Below, one piece after another: positions 43,773-54,375 of a DNA stretch of 64,000 nucleotides. Position 1 is the stretch's first letter; each line of letters opens with the position of its first letter. The position numbers were made by a program, and so were the translations under genes. The notes under the pieces are model-generated. The model made no database searches. It saw only the letters and a program-made list of their open reading frames with translations, and was not told the origin of the DNA. Source of the stretch: Anthoceros angustus (Eukaryota > Streptophyta > Anthocerotopsida > Anthocerotales > Anthocerotaceae); the NCBI GenBank assembly GCA_010909165.1, contig MU008159.1, positions 2,418,001 through 2,482,000 of the forward strand, given 5' to 3'.

Positions 43773-46610
43773 CTAGGGATGCTTCTCATCTCCAACCAAA
43801 AAACTATGCACCAGACCGTCCTGGTCTGTCCACCAGCTCTGCCCTGGTTTCTTCCATGCCCTAATCGCTTTTCTCCTAACCTGCACCTCATGTGCCTGTT
43901 CCAACATTTGGGCACTGGTATATATGTTTGTCATCAGCACATATGATGCGGCGTCTTTCTTCTCTAGCTTCACTGCTTCGTTGAAGGCATAGCGTCCCAC
44001 CTCCACGTTACTCCACTTTTGACAAGCACCCAACAGGGTGTGCCAAACTGCACGGTCAGGCAATACAGGCATTGATCTTGCCAAAGCTAGTGCCTGATGC
44101 AGTTGTCCTGCTCGACCTAGGAGGTCCACCATACATGTGTAGTGCTCCCCTGTTGGAGTGACGCCAGACAACTTCATAGCCTCAAAGTCCTCCCACCCCC
44201 TCTCCACTAGACCCGCATGACTGCAAACTCGGAGTACGCTAACGAATGTGATGCTGTCTGGCATTATGCCTTCCTCTCTCATTCTCTGGACCAAGTGAAA
44301 TACTTCGTCACACTCTCCTTGACAGGTGTAGCCTGCAATAAGTGCATTCCAGGTGACAATATTTGTCTCGGGCAGCGCATCAAACACCTTCTGTGCATCA
44401 CCCATGCTCCCGGACTTTCCATACATGTTAATCAAACTGCCCGCCACAAGCACATCGGCTTGAAGCCCTTGTTGCATAACCTGTGCATGTAGCTGCCTTC
44501 CCAGTTCCAAAGCTGCCACATTTGCACACGCCTGGAGTAGGCACATGAATGTCATGGAGTTGGGTGTAGTCATTCCTTCTTCCTGCATAGCACTGTAGAG
44601 ACGAAGGGACTCCTGCCCCATGCCCTGCTGGGAATATCCAGCTATCATGGCAGTCCAAGTCACCACATCTTTTTCACCAAGTCCATCAAACACAGTCTGA
44701 GCACTTTCGAGGCTGCCACACTTTGCATACATATTCACCAAACTGCTGGCAACAAATACATCAGATTCGTGCCCTTGTTCTCTAATCTGAGCATGAAGCT
44801 GCTTCCCCTTCCCTAAAGCTGTAATCCCCCAACTGGCACATGCCTGCAGGAGGCACACAAATGTAACGGAATTTGGTACAACCATGCCTTCTTCTAGCAT
44901 AGCACTATAGAGATGAAGGGCCTCCTCCCCCATGCCCTTCTGGGAATACCCAGATATCATGGCATTCCATGTCACCACATTCTTCTGACCAACTCCATCA
45001 AACACTCTCCGGGCATCTTCCACGCTGCCACACTTTGCATACATGTTCACCAAACTGTTACCTATAAACACACCAGCTTCAAAGCCTTGATCTCTAACCT
45101 GTGCATGAAGCTGCTTGCCCTTCTCCAGCGCTGGAGGGCCAACACTTGCACATGCCTGCAGGACGCAGACAAATGTCACAGGATTGGGTAGAACCACACC
45201 TTCTTCTTGCATAGCACGGTAGAGACGAAGGGCTTCCTGCCCCATGCCCTGCTGGGAATACCCTGCTATCATAGCATTCCACATCACCACATCTTTCTTG
45301 CCAAGTCCATCAAACACTCTCTGAGCGTTTTCTAAGCTGCCACACTTTGCATACATGTCCACCAAGCAACTGCAAAGGAACAGATTAGGCTCGACACCAC
45401 TGGCCAGCACATCATCATGCACCTGCTGCCCAGTTTTTAAGTCTGACCCCCTTGCACAAGCCTGAAGGGCTGCCACAAACACATGGCCATCTGGCTTCAC
45501 ACCGGACCTCCCCATCCTATGATAGAACCGTATAGCCTGCTTGTCTTGTCCGTGTTTAACATGCTCGGAAATTATAGCAGACCACGTGAAGGCATCCGGC
45601 TTGGCTATGGCTTCGAACACGTCCACCGCGTCTTGCAACATGCCATGAGAAGCATACATTCGCAGGATGTGGAAGCCCAGAAACGTGTCCGACTGGTACC
45701 CCTTCCTCACCGTGAAAGAATGAACGCGGCTCCCCAGAACAATATCCTTGTTGGCTACACATTTCTTCAGGACAGTGTAAATGACGGTTCTGGAAATGCA
45801 ACAGTCCAACTGCACAAGAAAGTCCAAGGCCTCAACAGCCTGTGTGAGACGGCCCTCGTGACATAGCTTGCTCACGGTTTCAGCCGATACGCCCATGTCG
45901 TGATCTGCAGGGCCGCCAGGGTCAGGATCATCCAGCGAGCCGTGGTCGAAGGCATAGTGAGCCAATCCCATATCCTGAGCAAGCTGCGCATCAATCCGAC
46001 CTGGCTTAGAGAAGCTCAACGACAGCCGAGAATCAGGGTAACAGATTGACTCCGTATTTTGCCTGCTATCCTGACTGCGCAACCACAATCTCTCCTGGCC
46101 ACCACCCGGGAAGAACCGTCTCCAGCCACATACGCCCTTATAGTGGTTGGCTGTCTTCCACAAGTGCTGCATCTCCCGACTTGGCTGTGTGCCGACCCTT
46201 AGTCCCTTGAATCCAGGCGAGCGGAAGCTCTGCCTACAGTACCCGTTAACCCACCGGCCATGGGAGCATGTCTTGCTCTTGGGATACAGTCTAACAGACC
46301 CACCCAGGGCAAGCCTTGAAGTAGAAGGTTGCAGGGTTTGCACATCATGCCGCCATGCGGGGTATGACACAGCATCCATGATCAACCTGATGTATGTTAA
46401 TTGACTTACGGACGTTGTACAGCCATGCATATGTATATAGTTAGATACCGACATATGGCCATTCTGGATGAGCTTGTTGCATCTATAACGTTCCCGCGGC
46501 TGGAAGGCAATCCGTCGGACTCCATGACTACCTGAAAAGGAACCAGCAGCAGGAAAATATATCTGCAGGCCCTGCAACCCGCCCCTGAAAACGGGAAAAT
46601 GCGTCTGCAA
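43773..46610 (-). CDS. PLS-class pentatricopeptide repeat protein, E/E+ type, 945 codons
   Basis: One exon encodes an N-terminal region of about 220 residues and then successive P-L-S triplets of about 100 residues: TWSAIISEHVKHGQDKQAIR, NLFLCSCLVDMYAKCGSLEN, VVMWNAMIAGYSQQGMGQEA and so on. The block RVFDGLGxKDVVTWxAMIAG recurs with very high identity four times. It ends with E and E+ like segments (GQSWWTDQDGLVHSFLVGDE, KHP) and a TAG. No DYW deaminase domain follows. Such proteins bind organellar RNA and act in C-to-U editing or other processing; without DYW it would need a partner deaminase. Upstream in-frame Mets (for example at RLIMDAV) could be the true start. A transit peptide is not clear. 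Confidence 0.9.
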   Translation of the reverse strand: MQTHFPVFRGGLQGLQIYFPAAGSFSGSHGVRRIAFQPRERYRCNKLIQNGHMSVSNYIHMHGCTTSVSQLTYIRLIMDAVSYPAWRHDVQTLQPSTSRLALGGSVRLYPKSKTCSHGRWVNGYCRQSFRSPGFKGLRVGTQPSREMQHLWKTANHYKGVCGWRRFFPGGGQERLWLRSQDSRQNTESICYPDSRLSLSFSKPGRIDAQLAQDMGLAHYAFDHGSLDDPDPGGPADHDMGVSAETVSKLCHEGRLTQAVEALDFLVQLDCCISRTVIYTVLKKCVANKDIVLGSRVHSFTVRKGYQSDTFLGFHILRMYASHGMLQDAVDVFEAIAKPDAFTWSAIISEHVKHGQDKQAIRFYHRMGRSGVKPDGHVFVAALQACARGSDLKTGQQVHDDVLASGVEPNLFLCSCLVDMYAKCGSLENAQRVFDGLGKKDVVMWNAMIAGYSQQGMGQEALRLYRAMQEEGVVLPNPVTFVCVLQACASVGPPALEKGKQLHAQVRDQGFEAGVFIGNSLVNMYAKCGSVEDARRVFDGVGQKNVVTWNAMISGYSQKGMGEEALHLYSAMLEEGMVVPNSVTFVCLLQACASWGITALGKGKQLHAQIREQGHESDVFVASSLVNMYAKCGSLESAQTVFDGLGEKDVVTWTAMIAGYSQQGMGQESLRLYSAMQEEGMTTPNSMTFMCLLQACANVAALELGRQLHAQVMQQGLQADVLVAGSLINMYGKSGSMGDAQKVFDALPETNIVTWNALIAGYTCQGECDEVFHLVQRMREEGIMPDSITFVSVLRVCSHAGLVERGWEDFEAMKLSGVTPTGEHYTCMVDLLGRAGQLHQALALARSMPVLPDRAVWHTLLGACQKWSNVEVGRYAFNEAVKLEKKDAASYVLMTNIYTSAQMLEQAHEVQVRRKAIRAWKKPGQSWWTDQDGLVHSFLVGDEKHP

Positions 46611-46644
46611 GCCTAGAAACCTACCTCCCGAAAGGGGGGACTAC

Positions 46645-46717
46645 CGCCGCCCGGGGGGCTCGAACCCCCGACCACAAGGTTAAGAGCCTTGCGCTCTACC
46701 AACTGAGCTAGGGCGGC
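46645..46717 (-). tRNA. tRNA-Lys(CTT), second identical copy
   Basis: The 73 bases are identical to the tRNA at 42031-42103, on the same strand, with the same CTT anticodon. Flanking similarity is short, so the duplication is old or the copies are kept alike by selection or conversion. Confidence 0.95.
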
Positions 46718-46739
46718 TGCTGTTACACAATAAGCATAA

Positions 46740-47310
46740 ATTAGGTAATCAAAACACCCTCTTCGTCCGGGTCCCCCTCCATCCCCACCCATTTATACGA
46801 ACGCCGTGATTAAGCATCCTGAGCTTAGATCGGTACTTAGATGGGGTGCCTAAAGGGAGTGGATGCCCTTGGTGAAGTAGCTTAGGCACACCATGGTACA
46901 AGTTGTTAAGTACCAAGTCCCATGACAGAAATCCGTCCTTAGTGGACTTAAATAAAATTCTTCTTCTGCTTCTCATTCTACTACTCCGGTTTTGATGAGT
47001 TAGGTACGCTTGTCTTCTTTGTTTTACATTGGCATCTACAGGCGATGCATGGGACTCTCAGAACATTGAATTGGACTTTATGTCTGTACTAAGGTATTGT
47101 AGGCAAGTTGTGTTTACACTAAGTGCGCCTTCCTTCATCGAATGAGTCTTGCTATTTGCTCGTGCTACTTCCAACCATAGGTTTGTATTCAGATGCCTAG
47201 AGCTAACTCGTTTGCCAAAAGAACTTCAATTTCAAGCACTCCAGGGATCCTTTCGCCTACCTAAAGGAGTAAGAAGTACTTGAAATAAATACTAGTACTT
47301 ATGAATGAAA
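46740..47310. other. No gene recognised
   Basis: Intergenic sequence. The stretch TTAAGCATCCTGAGC ... GGTACTTAGATGGGG (46810-46845) vaguely recalls 5S rRNA box C spacing but does not match well enough to call. Confidence 0.3.
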
Positions 47311-47317
47311 GAATGTA

Positions 47318-47612
47318 TTGATGGCCACAAAGTTAAGCAAGGGCGCCCGAGTCAGCAGTTGCATGGGGCTCTGGCCATCTTTGCATGGTACACCAATGGA
47401 GAAATGTAGTGATGGCCACAAAGTTAAGCGAGGGGAGTCAGATCGGCAGTCAGAAATGTAGTGATGGCCACAAAGTTGCGAGGAGTCGGATCGGCGATAA
47501 ATGTAGTGATGGCCACAAAGTTAAGCGAGGGGAGTCAGATCGGCAGTCAGAAATGTAGTGATGGCCACAAAGTTAAGCGAGGGGAGTCAGATCGGCAGTC
47601 AGATGGGGAATT
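47318..47612. repeat. Tandem array, about 52-bp unit
   Basis: The unit AAATGTAGTGATGGCCACAAAGTTAAGCGAGGGGAGTCAGATCGGCAGTCAG is present about four times in a row (47400-47604), one copy with internal deletions. A diverged first unit lies at 47318-47380. The first and last units both end in ATGGGG...TGGCCATC, so the array grew inside one larger unit. Confidence 0.85.
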
Positions 47613-47997
47613 GGCCATCTCTTGATTTTGCTTTTACTATTAAATTTTATTGTATATGTGAGACATGCGCTTCTTGTAAAACCCCATGCATTTGCATAAG
47701 TCCACTATGAGTTAATAACGTAGTGTGCTATGAAGGCCAAGTGCAGTGCATTATGCTTTATGAAGGCTCCAAGCATATTACCATCCCGGGTCCTCTTCAA
47801 ATCTATGCAAATAATTGAAGCCCGAATCGGACCTTAATTATTTGAGCTCGAGTCTATGATTCAAGCCTCAATTACTGGATCTCGAGTCTGTACTTTAACA
47901 ATACCAGATTCTGTTGTAAACATATGTAGGTACACCCATATCCAAATATTAATGTGTAATCCTCTTTGAACCATCATGCGAGCAAAAGGGTGGGGGC

Positions 47998-48273
47998 ATG
48001 ACGGTGGAATGTGCACGAGACATTGGGAATGGCGAGGATTGGTTTTTCCTTCAATTTATGCTCAGGAGCTATATAAATGCTACTCGGCTGCTGTTAGTGG
48101 ATGATGATCACTTCATAATGAAATATGTGTCACAACATTACATGCTATATCAACTAATCACACAAGGAGGCGGTTGTCCTATAATCGAGGGAAAGATTTA
48201 TGAAGGACAAGATGAAATTGCAAATGAAAAACTTGTAAGAGAACTAGCACAATGTGCTATCAGGAATGATTAG
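47998..48273 (+). CDS. 91-codon ORF, unrecognised
   Basis: A small frame starts at ATG 47998 (MTVECARDIGNGEDW) and ends CAIRND. It contains hydrophobic and acidic stretches but no motif I know. It could be a fragment of a transposon gene or a chance ORF. Confidence 0.2.
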   Translation: MTVECARDIGNGEDWFFLQFMLRSYINATRLLLVDDDHFIMKYVSQHYMLYQLITQGGGCPIIEGKIYEGQDEIANEKLVRELAQCAIRND

Positions 48274-48509
48274 AAGTAGTTAACGCGTAAATTAAATTTT
48301 AGGGAGCGTCTAGTGGAAGGGGCTAGTGGCCGAGAACAACAAAATTATATGCGAGCGTAACCATGACTCTCAAGGTCTTAAGTGTAGGGCTAATATGAAA
48401 CCACAAAAGCTCTTCAAAACATCAAGAGTCGGTTTTTGGTAGTGCAAGAAATATAGGGCTAAAGTCTCAAATTGAAATTGTTTGTGCACAATGCCTAGTT
48501 TTGATTTGG

Positions 48510-49690
48510 TATATTCTAGCAGTGTTTAGGGGTTTTTTGGCTTCTGCTTTCTTTCTTAGGTCTTTCTTCATGCCGTCTTTGAAAGTGGCTTTGGAGATTT
48601 TGTTGATTTGTTGCCTCAATATCAATGAGTTGGCCATTATAGAAGAACTGCAAATTGTGATCAACTGAATCCTTCCTGTTAAAAAACATTATCTTGGTCT
48701 TCTTCAATTTCATCTCGCAGAAGTGGGACAATACATCAAGTTGTCGTTGAAGGCCCTCGGGAGAGAGAGATAAAAGCATAATGTCATATGCATACACAAG
48801 TATAGCGATATATACCAAGGAGAGAAGGCAACCAGGATCACCAGCCTCTGCAATCCAGGATTCCAGCTCATCAATATACACGCCAAATAAGTTAGAAGAA
48901 AATGGATCTCCCTGTTTGCTCTTAGCTTCCTCAATAATAGCAATGAGAGTGAAAAGATTATCGTGAGCATTCCGCTCCGAACAAAACCCAGCCCTGGCCC
49001 CTTGCCTTGATACCAGCAGTCTCAGCCCAAGAAGTGGTGAGTATTTCCAAGCAGGAGCTAAAGAGTTTTGCAAAGATGGACTCAATCATGATATACGATA
49101 GTTCGACAGGTGTTGGGGTCTCGAGTCTTGAAGATGGAATGGATGTCATTTGCACACCACTCCTCAGGAAAGCCATGGATCAATGCCTCATCAGACAAAG
49201 TAGGTACAAGAGGAGCAATAATTGTAGGAGTTGCATAAGAGAAGAGTTCTCTTGGGATACTTGCAGGGTCAGATGATCTACCAAATCTGAGGTTGTTGAT
49301 GGCGAAGATGATGAGCTCAGGGGTGAACATCTTGATCACGGGATCCTGCGACCCAAGAGGAGAAGGAACAGATTCCCAGAAGAAAAGAGTTTGCACATAG
49401 TTGATAAGCTAGTTGATAAGCTCAAGAGATGTCTGCAAGAGGATGGTGTGAGAGTGAAATTCCCTTCAAAATGCAGCACCACTAGGAGAAGCCTCATCAA
49501 GCGATCGCATTGGAAAGAAAGAAAAGCAAACTTCTTGGTAGCAATAAGGGCTTTGTAAGGCTTGACAACCTCCTTGTATAATGGATTATGATGAGACTTG
49601 GGTGGGACAAAAAGGGCACGGAGATCTACCAGTGAGTGAGGAAACGAAGGTGTTTGCATTCATCATCAAACCAGGGATGACAAGTAGCAA
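48510..49690 (-). pseudogene. Non-LTR (LINE) reverse transcriptase fragment
   Basis: In shifting frames from high to low coordinates, the region up to about 49660 is linker-like. It then reads NNLRFGRSSDPASIPRELFS and HGFPEEWCANDIHSIFKTRD (N-terminal RT). Next come QGDPFSSNLFGVYIDELESW and ILVYAYDIMLLSLSPEGLQR. The catalytic YADD is changed to YAYD, and frameshifts are present. Endonuclease and 3' end are not seen. It is an inactive LINE copy; part of it is duplicated at 50574-51180. Confidence 0.8.
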
Positions 49691-50570
49691 TGTTGGAGAG
49701 TTTTGTTACAGTCTTGTTGCAATTTTGTTGCAGTGTAGTGAGAGGTGGTATCTGCCCCTTTCAAAATTTCAACATATTTGCAACAACCAAAGTGTTACAT
49801 CCTCTTTTGTTACAGTTTTGCAGGCTTGACACCGATCCTCCTCCCCATGTAGGTTTACCATTATTGCTTATATTCCTGTGTTTTTCCCTTGCCATTATTG
49901 TTATGCGTGTACCAGACTATACGTATATAATATGCCTTGGCTTGCAGGTACGTATTTTCCGATATCATTATTGAAATACATATACGCTGCCTTTTCAAAA
50001 AAGTATACGTACATGTGGTTTCCGTGTTGTGCACTTTGTTTTGTCTGATGCGGCTGCGTATTATATGCGCTTTTGTTTCCACCCTATTCGCTGTAGTGCC
50101 TTTTTCGTCACTCGTATTTCGTGCCCTTGTAGGCGTCCCCCATATAATGTACTTGTTTTGGAAACCCTTACAGTCCAAAAAGACAACAGAAGACGTTGTT
50201 TCGTGCACCCTATAGATAAGATGCCGGTTCTGCATCCGCATCCACATCCAAGATTGACCGTCCTCCCTCCGCGCGTGGGATGAATGAATCGGCATCCACA
50301 TCCGCGGAGTACCGTGCTCCCTCATCGCGCGGGAGGAATGAACCGGCATCCACATCCGCGACCTACCGTGCTCCCTCCTCGCGTGGGAGGTGTGAATTTG
50401 GGGTTGTGGTGGGCATTTTGTCCCGCCTGCTCGTTCGAGCATGCCTACTCCTCGTCGTATCACGGCTGAAAGCATCCACCTCCCACACGGCTAGCGATTT
50501 TGCCCTTTCCCTTCCTCAACCGGTCTGCTGCCTTTTTCTTCCGTCTCCTGATTCCACCTATTTCCGGATT
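49060..50570. repeat. Tandem duplication unit A (about 1.5 kb)
   Basis: The segment from GATGGACTCAATCATGATATACG (49075) through the block ending CTTTTTCTTCCGTCTCCTGATTCC (50550) recurs at 50575-52060. It contains LINE fragment, AT-rich spacer, and the 53-bp GGCATCCACATCCGCG repeats. The copies differ mainly by one- to four-base indels. Confidence 0.85.
50225..50400. repeat. 53-bp tandem repeat GATGAATCGGCATCCACATCCGCG
   Basis: Three head-to-tail units read GGCATCCACATCCGCG...CGTGCTCCCTC.TCGCG.GGAGG. The same array is found at 51722-51880 and 53145-53310 with small deletions. Confidence 0.8.
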
Positions 50571-50573
50571 TTG

Positions 50574-52065
50574 CAAAGATGGACTCAATCATGATATACG
50601 ATAGTTCGACGGTGTTGGGGTCTCGAGTCTTGAAGATGGAATGGATGTCATTTGCACACCACTCCTCGTGAAAGCCATGGATCAATGCCTCATCGACAAG
50701 TAGGTACAAGAGGAGCAATAATTGTAGGAGTTGCATAAGAAGAGTTCTCTTGGGATACTTGCGAGTCGGATGATCTACCAACCGAGGTTGTTGATGGCGA
50801 AGATGATGAGCTCAGGGGTGAACATCTTGATCACGGGATCCTGCGACCCAAGAGGAGAAGGAACAGATTCCCAGAAGAAAAGAGTTTGCACATAGTTGAT
50901 AAGCTAGTTGATAAGCTCAAGAGATGTCAAGAGGATGGTGTGAGTGAAATTCCCTTCAAAATGCAAAGCACCACTAGAGAAGCCTCATCAAGCGATCGCA
51001 TTGGAAAGAAAAGCAAACTTCTTGGTAGCAATAAGGGCTTTGTAAGGCTTGACAACCTCCTTGTATAATGGATTATGATGAGACTTGGGTGGGACAAAAG
51101 GGCACGGAGATCTACCAAGGTGAGTGAGGAAACGAAGGTGTTTGCATTCATCATCAAACCAGGGGATGACAAGTAGCAATGTTGGAGAGTTTTGTTACTG
51201 ATCTTGTTGCAATTTTGTTGCGATGTAGTGAGAGGTGGTATCGCCTTTTCAAAATTTCAACATATTTGCAACAACCAAAGTGTTACATCCTCTTTTGTTC
51301 TGATTTTGCGGGCTTGACACGATCCTCCTCCCCATGTAGGTTTACCATTATTGCTTATATTCCTGTGTTTTTCCCTTGCCATTATTGTTATGCGTGTACC
51401 AGACTATACGTATATAATATGCCTTGGCTTGCAGGTACGTATTTTCCGATATCATTATTGAAATACATATACGCTGCCTTTTCAAAAAAAGTATACGTAC
51501 ATGTGGTTTCCGTATTTGTGCACTTTGTTTTGCAATACGGTGCGGCCTGCGTATTATATGCGCTTTTGTTTCCACCCTATTCGCTGTAGTGCCTTTTTCG
51601 TCACTCGTATTTCGTGCCCTTGTAGGCGTCCCCCATATAATGTACTTGTTTTGGAAACCCTTACAGTCCAAAAAGACAACAGAAGACGTTGTTTCGTGCA
51701 CCCTATAGATAAGATGCGGTTCTCGCATCCACATCCAAGATTGACCGTCCTCCTCGCGTGGGATGAATGAATCGGCATCCACATCCGCGAGTACCGTGCT
51801 CCCTCATCGCGGGAGGAATGAACCGCATCCACATCCGCGACCTACCGTGCTCCCTCCTCGCGCGGGAGGTGTGAATTTGGGGTTGTGGTGGGCATTTTCT
51901 GTTGCCCCGCCCGTTCTCGTTTCAGAGCATGCCTACTCCTCGTCGTATGCAGCAGCTGGAAACGTCCACCTCCCACACGGCTAGCGATTTTGCCCTTCCC
52001 CTTCCTCAACCGGTCTGCTGCCTTTTTCCTTCCGTGCTGCAGCTCTGTGATTCCACCTATTTCCT
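50574..52065. repeat. Tandem duplication unit A'
   Basis: The second copy of 49060-50570, joined head-to-tail with the junction inside a GATTTTGCAAAGATGGACTCA word (50573). A third, truncated copy (lacking the LINE part) lies at about 53000-53515. Confidence 0.85.
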
Positions 52066-53000
52066 GGGATTTCTGCAAGAACAGATGACCACATGCCATT
52101 CCCATGGCCCTTGGCCTGTAAGTATATACAGCTGGCCAGCAGTGCACTTGCAATTTCTAGGCTTACCTTCGCGGCCTTCTCTTTGTTTTGTTGCCGCCCA
52201 CTTCCTGCCTCCAGTTGCGTGCTTGTCACCGTCCCTTGGGCAGCCACAGCCCTCGATCGTGTTACTCTTACTTCCCCATCCGCCTTGCCAGGCATTCCTC
52301 TTCCTTTCCTCTTCCGGCCACCTCCCTCCTCCATAACTTGCGTCACCTTTTCTGGAGCCCCACTGTACAGGTCCATGCTCTCGGCCTCTGAGTCGGCCAG
52401 GTATGTGTCTGGTACAAAGTTCGGCACGGGCTCGTTCACATCTTCCTCCTCTTCTGCCACCTCCCTGTTCTCTTCCTCCTCGTCACCATGTCGTGACGCC
52501 GTCAGTCTGTCCATTGGAGGCTACTGGAATCCCCGTGACAGATGTCTCATTTCTCTCTCTCGCCTCCATTCCCTAGCTGCCCCCAATGAGGGCAACGTTT
52601 TTTTTGCACCATTGGGCACACATGTCGTCACCCCACGGTCCCCCCCTACTGCCCTCCATTGTTCCTCCTGCCCATCCTGCGCCTCCATTGTTCCTCCTGC
52701 CCATCCTGTTGCGCCCCTACCAGCCTTGATGTCCGCTGTATAATGCCATTCCCTGCATGTGTACCTGGCCCCATGTACAACTCACTTACCGCTAACGCCG
52801 CTCTCCCTACCATGTTCTTCGTTGCCCCCGTTTTTCTCGAGCCACCCACGGCCACCATGTCCCCCCCTCTACGATCATGACCACTGTTGTGTTCTGCCAC
52901 AACCACGGCCGTTCGTGGTGTCGCTGGGACCACCACCTCATCGCCCTCGCCATAGTCGACAATGTCAGTCGCCTTGCCCCTGGCTGCCATCACACCGCCA
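52066..53000 (-). repeat. Duplicated unit B with decayed minus-strand coding
   Basis: This unit is repeated at 53516-54375. On the minus strand it encodes an acidic/basic product in pieces (EEEEDVNEPVPNFVPDTYLA, GGGRKRKGRGMPGKADGE, QLEAGSGRQQNKEKAAKVSL). It also encodes an upstream frame with KATDIVDYGEGDEVVV. It appears to be the 3' part of the gene whose 5' part is the ORF at 54366-55298. I do not recognise the family. Confidence 0.65.
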
Positions 53001-53515
53001 TGCGCTTTTGTTTCCACCTATGTGAGTGCCTTTTCACTCGTATTTCGTGCCCTTGTAGGCGTCCCCATATAATGTACTTGTTTTGGAAACCCCATAAATT
53101 CAAAAGACAACAAGACGTTGTTTCGTGCACCCTATAGATAAGATGCTGCTCGCATCCGCATCCACATCCAAGATTGACCGCCTCCTCCGCGTGGGATGAA
53201 TGAACCGGCATCCACATCCGCGGAGTACCGTGCTCCCTCATCGCGGGAGGAATGAACCGGCATCCACATCCGCGACCTACCGTGCTCCCTCCTTGCGCGG
53301 GAGGTGTGAATTTGGGGTTGTGGTGGGCATTTTCTGTTGTCCCGCCCGTTCTCGTTTCAGAGCATGCCTACTCCTCGTCGTATGCAGCAGCTGGAAACTG
53401 TCCACCTCCCACACGGCTAGCGATTTTGCCCTTTCCCTTCCTCAACCGGTCTGCCTTTTTCTTCCGTGCTGCAGCTCTGTGATTCCACCTATTTCCTGGG
53501 ATTTCTGCAAGAACA

Positions 53516-54375
53516 GATGACCACATGCCATTCCCATGGCCCTTGGCCTGTAAGTATGTACAGCTGGCCAGCAGTGCACTTGCAATTTCCAGGCTTACCT
53601 TCGCGGCCTTCTCTTTGTTTTGTTTCCGCCCACTTCCTGCCTCCAGTTGTGTGCTTGTCACCGTCCCTTGGGCTGCCACAGCCCTCGATCGTGTTACTCT
53701 TCCTTCCCCATCCGCCTTGCCAGGCATTCCTCTTCCTTTCCTCTTCCGGCCTCCTCCCTCCTCCATAACTTGCGTCACCTTTTCCGAGCCCATGCAGTCC
53801 ATGCTCTCGGCCTCTGAGTCGGCCAGGTATGTGTCTGGTACAAAGTTCGGCACGGGCTCGTTCACATCTTCCTCCTCTTCTGCCACCTCCTCTTCTCTTC
53901 CTCCTCGTCACCATGTCGTGACGCTGGCCCCGTCCATTGGAGGCTCGGAATCCCGTGATGATGTCTCATTTCTCTCTCGCCTCCATTCCACAGCTGCCCC
54001 AATGAGGGCAACGTTTTTGCACCATTGGGCACACATGTCGTCACCCACGGCCACCATGTCCCCCTCACGCCTCCATTGTTCCTCCTGCCCATCCTGGTGC
54101 GCCCTACCTTGATGTCCTGATAATGCCATTCCCTGCATGTGTACCTGGCCCCATGTACAACTCACTTACCGCTAACGCCGCTCTCCCTACCATGTTCTTC
54201 GTTGCCCCCGTTTTTCTCGAGCCACCCACGGCCACCATGTCCCCCCCTCTACGATCATGACCACTGCTGTGTTCTGCCACAACCACGGCCGTCAGGTGTC
54301 GCTGACCACCACCTCATCGCCCTCGCCATAGTCGACAATGTCAGTCGCCTTGCCCCTGGCCGCCATCACACCGCT
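53516..54375 (-). repeat. Duplicated unit B'
   Basis: The second copy of 52066-53000. It continues directly into the 54366-55298 frame, whereas the first copy jumps into unit A sequence at a GCGCTTT word (52999). That word is shared by both sides, suggesting microhomology at the rearrangement. Confidence 0.75.

Noticed and set aside
46805-46850. 5S rRNA gene or 5S-derived SINE
   Set aside because: Only loose box-C-like spacing; no internal promoter boxes A and IE in order.
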